The notes beneath the pieces were generated by a model. It saw only the letters and a list, made by a program, of their open reading frames with translations, did no database searches and had not been told where the DNA came from. The translations under genes were made by a program, and so were the position numbers. A stretch of DNA of 64,000 nt, from NCBI GenBank assembly GCA_036250195.1, contig JAVHZZ010000004.1, positions 319,634,128 through 319,698,127 on the forward strand, in the 5' to 3' direction. This document shows positions 1-11,229 of this stretch, one piece after another; the stretch's first letter is position 1; every line of letters starts with the position of its first letter. This DNA is from Mixophyes australis (lineage: Eukaryota > Chordata > Amphibia > Anura > Limnodynastidae).

Positions 1-2842
1 GTTTATTATTATAATGGAGCTCTGTTTCTATAAGAGCCTTTAATAGCTGATAGGTATTCAAATTCCTCTAATCATTCTTATATCCTAGCTGATATTATAT
101 AGCCAATGCGCAAGACTATAAAATAATCTATGATAACAATGTTTTGCAGAATGAAGTAAAAATCATTTCAGCAAAAGCTGAAAAAATTATAGAAATCAAT
201 TCTCTGCGTTATGTGGATATTTATTCCAACATTAAAATAGCAATATATATATATTTTACTTGGACAAAATTAATAAAAATAAATGACCTTCTATAAGCTA
301 ATTTTAAACACTACTTAGTAAAATAATTTAGTATACATTCATTTGTTTCTGGGAACCCATTAAATAGGAATTTCAAACTTTTTAACAATTGTATAATTAT
401 GTACTTCTCTAATTATTATTATATGTTCTGCTCAGTAAAGTGATTTTTTAACCTATCTACTATGTTCTGGATATTTAACCTTAAATGTACTAATGCAGTT
501 TGATGAGATTCTCCCTTCTGTGGCTGTGTTAATAGAATTTGGCAGGCAGTAATGACTACTGTTAAGTTGTCCCTACCAGGCATTTGTATATTGTGTACTC
601 AGATCTATGTGAATATATTAAAACGTTGGCATTTAGCCATAATACAGCATAAATATGAATAACAATGTTTGCAAATCACCTGATGGTTAATTATGGAATA
701 TAAAAAAAAAAACAAGTCTCCTAAAACGTAGACATGACTCAATGGAAAATACTAAATAAAAAATAAACATCATCATAAAGTGTTTTTAAAGGGAGTTGGA
801 CCACCCTGAGCCACCTAAAAACGTTAATGTACCTTGGCATTAGTTCTACAATTAGCCAATGTAACGATTGCACTCCCAGTATCTGTGATTTGGATGTTAC
901 TGCACAGGGTTAAACAGGTTTTCAGCACTAAATCTTGCCCTTATCTTTCACACAGGTTCCAGATCTACCACACACTATACTCCATGTTAGCAAAAAGGGC
1001 TAACACAGTACAACCTAGCACTCAAAGGTTTAACACAGTCAAGTATTGCAAGGCTTAACACAGTTAAGTACTCAAAATATTAACGTGGTCAAGCAAATAC
1101 TTCTGTTCATAACAGTCATATGGATTCGTTAGATTAAGAAGGACAATCTTTTTACGTTTTAGATTTAATATAAAATGGTACAGGGCATTTAACATAATAA
1201 ACAATGTAATAAAATGACATAGAAATATATTCAATACAGTTACAAGATAAAGAGCTAGAAATACAGAAATATAACACATAGTTCATATAGTCTTTATGCC
1301 TGGGAGAAGTCATAATAAAGTGGACAATCCTCAATTAGATTGAGTCCCCACATCATCATTCTTTATCCTGGGATGAAGATGAACATTCTGTATGGATCAT
1401 TTACTTGCCCTCTAAGTAAATGCACATTACAGAGTAACACAGCCATCAGAAGGATTCACAGTCTCCTTTTCGCACCACATGTATGTTGATGAAACTTTTA
1501 AAAATAGTTTGAATTATATCCCTCTTTTGCGAAGTTCTCAATATTCTAAACTTTCAAGCGTGAGATTGATATTTGCAGTCAATTTGTTCAAAATTTTTTA
1601 ATCTGCTTTGGCTTGCATGTCAAATGCACTGACATCACATATAAGACAAGCGGACTTCATCCTCAATTGTCCCAAGATGATATTAACATTTCTGTAGTTT
1701 TCAGTGCTATTATAGCCATTATGGTCCTCATCAAACATCAAACATCAAACAGAAGATGAACTCCAGAGCACACACAATTGCAATTTAAGTTATGCATACA
1801 ACAATGATATTTTAATTTATGATACACATGCCACTTTGACATTTCAGTAGCATAAATCACATTGTATCATAAGTCACATCTGTGTGTGCACTGAATTGTC
1901 TCCTAAGTTTATTTCCAGGAACCTGCGCATATCCCTATTTACAGTAACATCATGTATTTCATAAAGTGGAACCAGCAGGGTTTACCTGATTGATGATTTA
2001 CTGTTCTTCATCAGCAAGTTGAGAAGTCATCATCACAATAGTTTCGACTTCATGTGTCCCAACAATCACCAATTTCACAAAGTGACTGAGCTCCCTTCCC
2101 TTAGTCATGTATTAAACTAACTTTATACACCGCATAAACACAACCTTAGTTTTTAACTGGATTCTCTCTTTAACTGTTTTCTATCACAATTTAAATTGTG
2201 ATAGTTTAGTAACTTTCTAACTAAATGTACCTTCAGAAAAGCGACAGGGTTGCTGATAAAAGCTTAATTTGTAGAAGGCTTGAATTTCCAGAATATACTG
2301 CAACCACATATGTTTATATTTTAATTTGTATATATTTCCCAAACTGTAACAACATAACCTAACATTATTAAAACATAAATTACATATCAAAAACTGATTT
2401 GGTGTCTCCATAAACCCATATTTAATTTGGAAATCAGACACTGTATTGAAATGAAAACGGTTTCCTGTATCTGTTTACTCTAAAGTGTCAATTTGTACAA
2501 TGTTTTGAAAAATGATATAAAGACCATTGACAGCACAGACTGCAGTTGTTTGGCATCATCGTCAAGTAACCAGATCTTTGGAGAATACGGCCAGATCTGG
2601 TTTTCGATAATTGGGACAAATAACTGAGAGTGTAAGGGGGTTATACATGTAAATGGTCATTACATTGCACACTACAGCAAATATTAATGTTCAGTTCTGC
2701 TTATTTATTTTTTGTCAGATTGTATGTAAGTGTATAATTGGGGAAATTATTTGCCTGAATCTATAGTTGTTAATTTAGCCCACTGTACGGCTCTGCTGTG
2801 CACTGTGGCACCTTACAAATCAGCTACAATAGTAATCAACAT
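1..2842. other. Unassigned AT-rich sequence
   Basis: I see no gene, exon with splice signals or recognised mobile element here. ORFs are short and have no recognisable motif. Small structures present are a perfect palindrome at 2181-2204 and a run of degenerate AACACAGT-containing repeats near 990-1080. Old decayed repeats cannot be excluded by eye. Confidence 0.6.
2181..2204. repeat. Perfect 24-bp palindrome
   Basis: CTATCACAATTT is followed directly by its reverse complement AAATTGTGATAG, with no spacer. No flanking duplication or known element is visible, so a function cannot be assigned. Confidence 0.8.
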
Positions 2843-3150
2843 CCATATATATAGCGCCACTAATTCTGCAGCGCTGTAGAGACTCACTGATATCAGTCCC
2901 TGCCCCATTGGAGCCTACAGTCTAAATTTCCTAACACACGCACACACAGACAGAGACTAGGGTCAATATGATAGCAGCCAATTAATCTACTAGTATGTCT
3001 TTGTAGTGTGTGGGAGGAAACCGGAGCGCCCAGAGGAAACCTACGCAAACACAAGTAGAACATACAAACTCCACACAGATAAGGCCATGGTCGGGAATTG
3101 AACTTATGATCCCAGTGCTGTTAGGCAGAAGTGCTAACCACCGTGCTTCC
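2843..3150 (-). mobile_element. V-SINE-like retroposon, nearly full length
   Basis: Read on the minus strand it has a tRNA-like head (GTGGTTAGCACTTCTGCC), a GGTCGGGAATTGAA segment near a B-box position, the conserved central domain (GGTTTCCTCCCACAC) and a tail ending GGCGCTATATATA. The same order is seen at 32839, 60361, 54500 and 57637. Such SINEs are tRNA-derived, transcribed by RNA polymerase III and moved by a partner LINE. Several substitutions show it is old. Confidence 0.8.
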
Positions 3151-3532
3151 ATAATAATGCACACTAACCCTTTCTCTTTCCATTAGTATTTGCGTAATGT
3201 ACAATATGGGTTGCAGGAGCTATTCTCAGTGTTACGAGTCTGCTAGCAAAAAGAGCCATTGCTTTTGTCTCTGTCCTATAATCCTTTTATCTCCTCACAA
3301 ATTCCTTGCCTTGTGATGTTAAACCTCTCATAAAACAACAGCTTGGGGTAAAGTACTAGATATGAGGGGGGAGAGGGTTACATGATCGGAGGAGCTGTGT
3401 GATTAATGGGAATGATCAAGTCTAGAGGTCCGAGAAAAAGTAATGAGAGCAAGTTGGACACTATTTATATGCCTGGGTTTTATGGGCTTTTTTGCAACCC
3501 TGAGGGGTTTTTGTGTATAATTATTTATCTGT

Positions 3533-3705
3533 TCTCCACATGTTTGCATGGGTTTGCTCCCACACTCATAAGACATACTAGTAGATTAATTGACTTGTGA
3601 CAAGATTAGCCCGTGTATGTGTGTTTCTGTTTAGTAGGGAATATAGATAGTAAGCACCACTGGGGCAGAAGTGTAGGCACAATATAAATTACTGTTAGCA
3701 AATAA
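3533..3705 (+). mobile_element. V-SINE fragment, head missing
   Basis: The central-domain words TTCTCCACATGTTTGCATGGGTTT, CTCCCACACTC and ACATACTAGTAGATTAATTG are followed by a decayed GTAAGC...GGGGCAG tail. The tRNA-like head is absent. It lies in the opposite orientation to the V-SINE at 2843-3150. Confidence 0.65.
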
Positions 3706-3847
3706 ACATTAACAATAATTGTCTGTATAAGAACTATATATAAACAAATGAGTGCACAAGGGTAGCTTGAGTATATAATAATGTAATTTCAGGTGTGGCC
3801 ACAAGATACCGTCATGCCAGGCATATGAATGCCAAGTCGAATTCACT

Positions 3848-3966
3848 GCCCTTCTGCTTCACAAGAGGTTTCTGTCCTCCCTGAGCTATCCTTAGGACAC
3901 CTGCATTACGGTTTGACAGGTGTACCGCCCCAGTCAAACTCCCCACCTACCACTGTCCACAGAGAA
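3848..3966 (-). pseudogene. 28S rRNA fragment (pseudogene)
   Basis: Read on the plus strand, this is the antisense of a highly conserved part of the large-subunit rRNA 3' half: TTTCTGTCCTCCCTGAGC, then CTTAGGACACCTGC, then GTTTGACAGGTGTACCGCC and CCAGTCAAACTCCCCACCT, in the order found in vertebrate 28S rRNA. The match is about 120 bp with several substitutions at former CpG sites (for example CTCGCC to CTATCC). It breaks off abruptly on both sides. It is not a working rRNA gene. It may be a retrocopied rRNA piece or the head of an rRNA-derived SINE. Confidence 0.8.
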
Positions 3967-4311
3967 TAGAGTTGTGTAGGAATGCAAATATAATTGCTAC
4001 CCTTTTTATTTAGCCCTGCTGAATGCAATGGTGAACTGTATTTTACTCTATTATGGATTATTAATTTATTGTCATTACTTATAACATTGTGGATTTAAAT
4101 TAAACTGATCTTGGCCTTAAGATCAAAACAAAGAGAAGACCAACGAAGTCATAACACCATGACAGAACGGAAAACACAGAGCCTTGTATCAGCATTTCTC
4201 CTGCTGTGCTAAGTGCTATTCCTCCCAATAATTTTCTTAAAGGAATCCTCTCCCCAAAGCAGACTTTATGGGATTGCTGACAGTTAAGCTTAAAAGTTTG
4301 GTAGACTATCT
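3967..4311. other. Unassigned interval
   Basis: AT-rich sequence with no open frame, repeat or RNA gene that I recognise, lying between the 28S fragment and a MITE-like end. Confidence 0.5.
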
Positions 4312-5330
4312 TAGGCTAGGTGCACACTGGAGTTTTTTTTGCCAACGATCGTGTCAATCAGCCATTATACTACCGTTGGGTCAGATATCGCGCTAGTGTG
4401 TATATGTGCATAATGAACGACAGTCGTTCCAAAGTGCCGATTGTCATTTCATATGGTTGGTCGTACTCTTTGATAACCTCGTTCCAATCACCTTCATGTA
4501 GTGTGTATGAATTCACAACCAATTCCACGGCCATCTGCCGATAGTTCCTCAAACTGCAAATTCATCGGGTTGTTCTCCCGGATCTCCTGTAGCAGGAGCA
4601 TATGAGAGAATTAGTCTCTCCTATGGTACCACTTTTTGGTCCAACAAGACCGATTCTTTTTCCTTCTTTCCCTCCTGGTCTGTGCTTGCAATCTTCTTGC
4701 CATAGCGAGTAGGAAAAGACCATTACCTTTCTCTACTTCAGCAGTATCCATAATATTAAAATATTTTTTTGCTGTGCAATTGTGAACAAACATACACTGT
4801 ACACAAAGATGTGTTATATGTGTTATAAGATGTGTTATATGTGTTATAAGATGTGTTATAGAATACATGGCAATGACGTGTTTCATTTTTCTTTCAAAAG
4901 TTTTTGGGAGGTGTTTTGCCAGAGATGTTTTGCCCTTTTGTTAGAATTATATAGCAAAGATATATTACTTTTATCCATTGTTCTGTCTCCACTCACAAAG
5001 GGTTATTCCTTAGTTGCATTGATACTTACAATTAGATCAATTTACATTGGTTCCTTAGCACTGTAACCAATATATATTTTGTATGTACTGCCCTTTATTT
5101 AAATTTCTTCGGAATATATCGCTGCAAAGAGCCCATATGTTGTTTCGGTGTGTGCCCCAAAAAATCATTTACAATATTGCTGTCAAAAGTCGCTGACCGG
5201 ATGGTTGGTCTTTCACAAATCGTTTAAAACGTGTCTAGTGTGTATGCATGAATCGCTAGACCGATCGGACCTTCAGTCGGAGGTAAAATCGTTGTAGATA
5301 AAACATTGGTCGGTAGGTTCATAGAACTGT
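4312..5330. mobile_element. Decayed MITE-like element with GTGCACACTG end
   Basis: The left edge reads TTAGGCTAGGTGCACACTGG. The right portion (about 5225-5320) contains GACCGATCGGACCTTCAG and AAAATCGTTGTAGAT, matching the segment at 52025-52148, which ends in CAGTGTGTACCTAGCCTTA. The two therefore look like opposite ends of one DNA-transposon family. No clean right terminus or target duplication is visible here, so the limits are approximate. Confidence 0.4.
4807..4861 (+). repeat. Short tandem repeat, 21-bp unit
   Basis: The words GATGTGTTATATGTGTTATAA recur head to tail about two and a half times. Confidence 0.75.
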
Positions 5331-6113
5331 ATGAATTGTAATCCGTTCTCTGTGTATTCTGCTCTCAACTGAAGATTTCCTGTATCGTGTTAGTACATTT
5401 TATCTACAATTGTCCCTATATGTCTGTGACCAATTAATTCCTAAATCATTACTTTTTTGACTCCTGCTGTGAATTTAACTGTTTTATGCACAACTACTAA
5501 GATTGTTTATCCAATTAACCAGAGCTGACTGTTTTAACTTCACTACACTGTGTAATGCAGGTAGTGGCAGCAGTTCCCATTTTCCTATTGGGATACTGGT
5601 ATAGACTGTTAACAGAGGGACCCAGGTGAACCTGAGACCCCACCCATGTAATGTAGTGTCACTTAATTTTTCTCAAAATACTCATTGGCAGTTATTACAA
5701 TGGGTATAGTCCCTTCTAGCCTCAGGCGGAGACAGAAAAATAGAAATAATATAAATGCCCAAGGTAGTATATACTGCAGCTCTTCATCTTCCCCTGTGTC
5801 TTTGACCAACTTACCAAACTGTTCCTAAAATAAACAATTAAAACTAAATGCGTGGGAATGGGACTGCCGTGGAGTATTTTGAGAATTAATGATAAATATA
5901 GTTTGCTTCTTTCCTCTTCAGTCCTTTAGGGTAGTTATTACAATTGAATGATTGTTAATGGTTGTCAATATTACAATTGAATGGTTGGTCCATTGGTGTG
6001 TTGGCGGATGACATTATGCCCAGTAGATATTGTCTGGTGTAGGTATGAATAGATGACCATCCAGCTGCTTTGCAGAGATCCACTGTCGCCTTACATGCCC
6101 AAAAGGGATGTAG
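5331..6113. other. Unassigned interval
   Basis: No coding or RNA gene is visible. A short duplication of ATTACAATTGAATG lies near 5937-5984. Confidence 0.5.
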
Positions 6114-6365
6114 TTGAAAAGCCAACAGTCAAAATGTTGACAGTGAAAATGTCCACACCAAAATGTCGGGTTTGTCAAGGAGAAAACGTACTCCTTTTTT
6201 TTAGCTTTTCTCTCCTTAATGAATCAGTCCCATAATGTCTACACAGTTAAAATGTCAACAGTCATAATGTCTACATGTTCATTAGGTCAACAAAGTTAAA
6301 ATGTCGACATGTCAAATGTTTACAGGTTGTAAAATTGACAGTCAAAAGGTCGACTTTTCATACCC
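6114..6365. repeat. Degenerate AAAATGTCGACAGTC-type repeat cluster
   Basis: Variants of CAAAATGTTGACAGT, AAAATGTCAACAGTC, AAAATGTCGACATGTC and AAAAGGTCGAC recur at irregular spacing. This may be the sub-terminal part of a MITE. No terminal repeats or target duplication were seen. Confidence 0.5.
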
Positions 6366-6610
6366 ACCCAAGAAGGGGTGTGGTACGTTTAATTGGCACT
6401 TTAAATGCCACAAAAGTTTTAAACAACAAAAATATTCCGATTACCTTAAGAGCGACAAGCTGAAAATATTTACTTACAATATAACAGACAGGTAGTCTTT
6501 CCAGCAGTTATAATTACCTCCACATGTCAAACGTGACTTTCACCAATATCAACAGTAAGAAATCATGTCACTTCTAATGGCCAGATGGAAAACGGCACTT
6601 TTAAAGAGGC

Positions 6611-6664
6611 AATGCCCAGACCCACCGCCTGTATAGTGTAATTTAAGCGGTGGGTCTGGGCATT
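6611..6664. repeat. 18-bp perfect hairpin followed by a T run
   Basis: The arm AATGCCCAGACCCACCGC (6611-6628) and its exact reverse complement (6647-6664) are separated by an 18-nt loop. The right arm runs straight into TTTTTT, as at RNA polymerase III stops, but no A/B box is evident upstream. Confidence 0.8.
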
Positions 6665-6942
6665 TTTTCTTTATTGTCAGCTGGTTGCGTGCAAAATGAT
6701 GGCAATATGATTCTTGATTAATATGAAAGTGGACAGCACTTTAGGTCAGAAAGCTGGTTAGTCCTTTTGTACTACCTTATCTGTATAGACATTCAGAAAG
6801 TATTCTTTGTACCACAAAGCCTGTAATTCTCTAATTCTATGGGTATAAGTGATTACCACTAGGAATACTACCTTCAATGTAAGTCATCTTAGGGAAGATT
6901 CTTCTAAAAGCTCAAAAGAATCAGACATCTGAGAGCTGAGAA

Positions 6943-7699
6943 TTAAATTGAGATACATAGTGCCACAAAGAGCTTAATATGAAGGTGAATTCTCTTCACT
7001 GCTTGAAAAAAATGGATAATAAGATCTTCTGAAGCTAACTTGGTACCAAGCAAGATACTGAGTGCAGATACCTGTACTTTAAGGGTTGAGAGGGCATGAA
7101 CTTTTGCTAAGACCATCCTAAAGACAATCAAGAATATGTACAGCAGGGGCACACGCAGGATTGTCAGGGGGGGTTTCCCCCTGACCAAAAAACAAACAAA
7201 CCACGAGAGAGAGCTGCTGCGCATGCGCGGGCGCATGCGCAGCAGCTCAGTTTCGGCAGCGCTGTCCTATACAGCAGCCGTGGCGCTGACAAAGAAGTGT
7301 TTGTGGCGGTGCTGTATACAATACAGCACTGCAGCGGACGCTTCTTTGACAGCGCCGCGGTTGCTGTATAGGACAGTGCCGATATGGTGGGCACTGAGTT
7401 AGCGCAGGGGGGGTTTCTGGAGACTCAGAAACCCCCCCCTGCGTGCGCCACTGTACAGTAGTAGCTAAAACTTGATGCAAAAAGTGATTCTTCCAAATGT
7501 TATAATAGATCACCAAAGACTTCTTTCTTCTTGCCTGTAGGAGTGTGTCAATCACCTTATTTGAAAATCCTTTATTTCTGCACAGTGACCATGCAATCTC
7601 CATACCATCACAGATGGCCTTTCTAGATTTGGATAAAAAATTATGCCCTGTTGTAGGAGATCTATTATTTCCCAAGCTACTGCAAACTACAGGTATCAT
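6943..7699 (-). pseudogene. DIRS-like tyrosine recombinase, interrupted
   Basis: The N-terminal part (7699-7454) contains KGFSNKVIDTLLQARR and SLVIYYNIWKNHF, the signature of the DIRS recombinase SAM-like domain that precedes the catalytic core. The frame continues beyond the inserted MITE (7144-7453) as TLKVQVSALSILLGTKLASE and a HFFQAVKRI segment (about 7143-6985). Further left, a VSFLVAITSARRVSEL-like stretch is suggested but frameshifted, and the catalytic Arg/His/Tyr residues cannot be placed. The protein would catalyse insertion of circular cDNA. This copy cannot do so. Confidence 0.7.
7144..7453. mobile_element. hAT-type foldback MITE inside the DIRS recombinase
   Basis: The ends are CAGGGGCACACGCAGG and, reversed, CAGTGGCGCACGCAGG. 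The interior is almost entirely inverted repeats: a perfect 18-bp stem with a 2-nt loop at 7211-7248, and longer imperfect arms of about 40 bp (7252-7295 with 7336-7383). GTACAG occurs immediately before the left end and over the right end, but a full 8-bp target duplication is not clean. It carries no coding capacity. Confidence 0.65.
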
Positions 7700-7734
7700 G
7701 ACCAGAATGGAAGGATTGCTATGATTTCTGCTAT

Positions 7735-8141
7735 TTATTTTCTGATCTGTTTCAGGGTGCAGGCAATAAGAGGAAGTGAAGTTGAAAGATCAATAGGATT
7801 ACCAAAGCATCTCCCCCCTCTGCTCCTGGAAAAATCTGTGCATTCTGATTTGTCGCCATTATGTGTACTTGTGGGAGGTCGAATTTTCTTGTGAGCAACT
7901 GGAACATTTCCTGATGCAAAGTCCATTCTACTGGATGAACTTCTTATTGACTAATAAAATCAGGCATGACATTTGGTCTGCCTGCACATGACATCACTTT
8001 TGTTGCCATCATGATCCTGCTCCTGGTACCTCCTTGGTGATTTATGAAGGAGACTCCAGTCCTCTTGTCCAAGAATATCCTGAGACACCTTCCCTGTAAG
8101 AGAGGATGAAAGAACTGAAAGGTAATCCAGACTGCACACAT
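7735..8141 (-). pseudogene. DIRS-like RNase H segment
   Basis: The upstream part (8141-7944) reads LDKRTGVSFINHQGGTRSRI, matching the DIRS RNase H pattern in which an aspartate-threonine-valine-YINRQGGTRS block is diagnostic. Downstream (about 7926-7735) the frame-shifted text contains FDLPQVHIMATNQNAQIF, equivalent to the conserved DLFAT..N.Q block. At least two frame changes separate the parts, so no functional protein is made. Confidence 0.65.
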
Positions 8142-8502
8142 TTCCAGGACATTTGTGTGTCCTGCACTTTGCGCTAATTTTAGCAGGGGCTCATCCTCCC
8201 ACCCTGTGGCACTAGACGGCTAGTTCTCTTAGTTTTGGATTCTGCCACCAGTTGAGAGACTACTTAGTGTTTCTTGTTAAAAGGATGGTGTGAACCAGAG
8301 AGATTTGTTTGCGATCCTACTGAGTGAATAATTCTAACTGGAGGTTTTGCATATACCACTTTGCCCAATTAAAATTCCTATAGTGGAGTATACATTCCTA
8401 AATACAAAGACCCCTTCGTATTGTTATTTGATGTTGAACTTGTAACTGACAAGCCAAGGACTGGATCTTGATGCATATTTATTTTGATAGAGATCTTTTA
8501 AT

Positions 8503-8867
8503 TTATACAATATTTATTTGGAACTCCAAAAAATGTATTTGCTGTAATGGCATGAGATGACTCAATGTTTGTTTATGATCCAGCCGTGTTCCAGTAGAAA
8601 AGCCATTACCTGAGTTACCCAACACTAATGTGTTGCCCAGATAGGGCCAGAGAGCGATCATTTGCTTCCATAATTCAGTCACCAACATAATTAATACCAT
8701 GGTAAATGCCCTTATGGATGTCGGCCGACAAAAGGGAAGAAAGGTGAACTGGAAGTTTTGTCCCAGGCCACAGAATCTGAGGAAAACTGATCAACTGTAG
8801 CAGAAATATGAAAGTAAGCATCACGAAGATCTATGGATGCGAGTAAATCCTGTTGGCTTGTGATGAA
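8503..8867 (-). pseudogene. DIRS-like reverse transcriptase palm
   Basis: Motif A is visible as ASIDLRDAYFHI at about 8850-8810, followed by QFTFLPF and then FTMVLIMLVTELWKQ. The catalytic box expected as WPYLDD reads WPYLGN, so both of its aspartates are lost. A change of frame lies near 8760. The arrangement of the L-P-F box before the YxDD box fits DIRS RT. The copy is enzymatically dead. Confidence 0.65.
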
Positions 8868-10244
8868 GAGTACATAAATAATCTATTATTTATGTTTCAC
8901 TTTATAACATATATCAGAATTTAGCCACAATTGAATTAGCACACTGGCTTTACACAAAGCTCTTCCTTACCACCACTGGGAAACATGAGGCTTTGAAATA
9001 CTTGATAAACAGGTTTGGAGCAATTGGTCAGTAAATAACATATGAAAGACTGTAGCCTGGTTCCTGTGAAAGGTAGTCTCCGCCCACACTTTACGGAGAG
9101 GAAGAAGGGTCTTTTTGTGAGCTGCTCCCAGACTGATGAGACATGCTGCCATTGCTCCTAGGTGGAAATGCAGGGAAGTGAGTAACCTCATGGCCTACAA
9201 AGGTATTGACTAGTAGGAATGATGGAGTTTGAATGGAATGAATGAAAGGTGAGTGTGAGATTGGAAACATAAATGTTATAAAGGTATTAGTGCAAGAGTT
9301 ATTTCGAGATTGTGTTGGTTTTAAAAGTAGACCTCGGTTTGGTATGAATTATGTTAAATGCATGCCTTGTAATAATGTTGCAATGCTGTGTAGATATAGC
9401 ATAGGTATGGTGTTAGTCTGATGTGATTGTGTAGTCTAATAAGACTGCATTGGCAGTAAACTAGGCCATTGCGAGCACATGTATTAAGATGGCTGACACT
9501 GTGTTTGACTCCTGTAATGCTGTACAATTCTTGGAATTGCTGTTGTGTTTGGGATAGATTGTTGGTTTAAATTAAGGCATTTGTGTTATACATGGTTCTG
9601 TGTTGGTTAAGGTTTGGTCATGGATGCATGGAGGGTGATTGGATGGTTCAGGTGGTCAGATTGTTAAATATAACGTTTTGTTGGACTGTTGGTTTAAAGG
9701 GTAGTTTGTGGCTCTGAATCTCTGAGATAATGTGGTTGAAATAACGTGTTTAAAATGGCTGTTGGACTTCGAATAAGATATGTGAGATGAATGGAGTGTG
9801 TCTGCGTGGTCTTCCCCTCCTCCCCCTGCACATACACAATTCATTCACACGCCTTATAGCTTAAAACATACACTCACACACACACCTTTAGACAATAGTT
9901 AGTCAAAACACACACACAATTACTTATATATTTATATTACAGGCAATTAATGTAATATATATGGCACCGAAATCTATAATTTGTGTAAAATATTGTTATG
10001 CTGTTTACTGTTTTATAATATAATACAACATACTTTAAATGAAGTTATATCTTGCTGTGGTTATTCTTGAAGATATGTGCATATGCTATTATATGAATAT
10101 TGATTCTGTGGATTTAAGAGAAAAATAAGAATTATATTTCTTTGGTTAAATCACAACTACCTTTTTGAGGAGTTGGTTGACGGTAATAGTCATATATAAC
10201 GGTATTAAATGGTCTTACATACATTTGCCAGATTATTAAGGAGA
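8868..10244. other. Unidentified 1.4-kb block splitting the DIRS RT
   Basis: The reverse transcriptase frame ends at 10245 just where motif A should start, and motif A appears at 8850. The sequence between has no RT similarity that I can see. It includes CA-rich stretches near 9865-9920 and AT-rich DNA. It is either an insertion or a junction between two DIRS copies. The overlap of the two RT pieces (both contain a SID-coding motif) favours two copies, but this is unresolved. Confidence 0.4.
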
Positions 10245-10472
10245 TTAAAACCCATCAATGGAGGAAATCCTTTTACAGCTTGCAGCGGTGAGAATTGAAT
10301 TTACAGACTCCATAGGGTTATGTCTTGCATGGATAAATTGATTGAGTCCATCTAAATTCAGAACAGTACGGAAATCCCCTGAAGATTTTTTTGACCAGAA
10401 AAAGGCTTCAGGAGCAAGAGAAATCACTTGAGCTTCCTGCAATGTTTGCAGACTGATGTCAAAAGCTTCCAA
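10245..10472 (-). pseudogene. DIRS-like reverse transcriptase, fingers region
   Basis: The 75-residue frame contains FFWSKKSSGDFRTVLNLDGL followed by NQFIHARHNPMESV, matching the start of DIRS RT, where KKxxGxxRxVLxLxxLN and a later MES motif precede motif A. The frame stops at the point where motif A begins. The lysines and the FRTVLNL block are retained, but the copy is a fragment. Confidence 0.65.
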
Positions 10473-10743
10473 TTCTGCTGAAGCTGAAGGTGCTCTGGGT
10501 CTGATGAAAAAGTTTCCCTTGGGAACATGGTGAAATTCTTTCTTGAATCATATTCTGACAATGGCTAGAAATCATTGACCTTGACCTCTGCCGCTTTCAG
10601 GTATAGTTGGGATTGAGCCAGACAATAGTGATTGCAAGATCTTATGACCTGATCTCCCAACTTTAAGCCTGAAAGTTGAAAGGGATGTTTAAATGCAATG
10701 GCACCACTTTGTCTGGTGCATTGTCTCCCAGGTTTATAATATT

Positions 10744-10956
10744 TTAATCATGCGGCAGGCGGTTAGATTTACCCCCAGAGAACTTCTTAATCATGATGTG
10801 TAGCTTATCACCAAAGAGCAGGGAATTTTCAAAGGGTGGTATTGCTAGACTATTTTTAAATTGCTTATGCAGCCAAACAGCTCCTCTACCTACAGGCATT
10901 GGAGCCATACTTCTGGCGGAAAATGTAATAGTATCTAACGATGTCTCACAAAGCAA
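10744..10956 (-). pseudogene. DIRS-like ORF1 (gag-like) C-terminal fragment
   Basis: The frame reads RGAVWLHKQFKNSLAIPPFE, then NSLLFGDKLHIMIKKFSGGK. Vertebrate DIRS ORF1 proteins carry a comparable P-F-x-G-x-LLFGxxL...GGKSxxLP pattern. The position upstream of the RT on the same strand supports the call. The start and the rest of ORF1 are not recognisable. Confidence 0.55.
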
Positions 10957-10983
10957 TTCTTATATTCCTCTCTGAATATCTTC

Positions 10984-11229
10984 AATACTTTTCAGCAAAT
11001 ATTTTCCCAGAGAGTATGGCAGCCTCCCGCATCTGCCCACTTCCTAGTGAAGTGGGTAGGATTAGATACAAAATGCCACGATTCTTCGGGAATCGCATCA
11101 TTTGACCCGTTTGCATCATTACACCATGGGGCCTGGCCAAAATGACGCAATTTTCTGAGCCCTGCCCCCCGCCCGCCCACAACCCCCTGGCAGCTCCTGG
11201 ACGCCGACTTCAAGAAGTCGGCCAGTATG
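10984..11229. mobile_element. Degenerate hAT-type MITE (CATACTTGCC family)
   Basis: The interior words GAGAGTATGGCAGCCTCCCG, CCAAAATGACGC and the end GGCCAGTATG match the better preserved copy at 54566-54854. The left end is eroded (AATACTTTTCAGC) and no 8-bp duplication remains. Confidence 0.6.

Larger units (their letters stand above)
6750..10960 (-). mobile_element. DIRS-like tyrosine-recombinase retrotransposon, decayed
   Basis: On the minus strand the order is a gag-like segment (10956-10744), reverse transcriptase (10472-10245 and 8867-8503), RNase H (8141-7735) and a tyrosine recombinase (7699-6943). This is the DIRS order. These elements integrate through a tyrosine recombinase rather than a DDE integrase and make no target duplication. 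Frames are broken many times, a 1.4-kb block interrupts the RT, and a hAT-type MITE interrupts the recombinase. No inverted terminal repeats could be delimited. Confidence 0.7.

Noticed and set aside
10984..11229. 8-bp target duplication for this MITE copy
   Set aside because: The flanks ATATCTTC and GTGCAAAT do not match.
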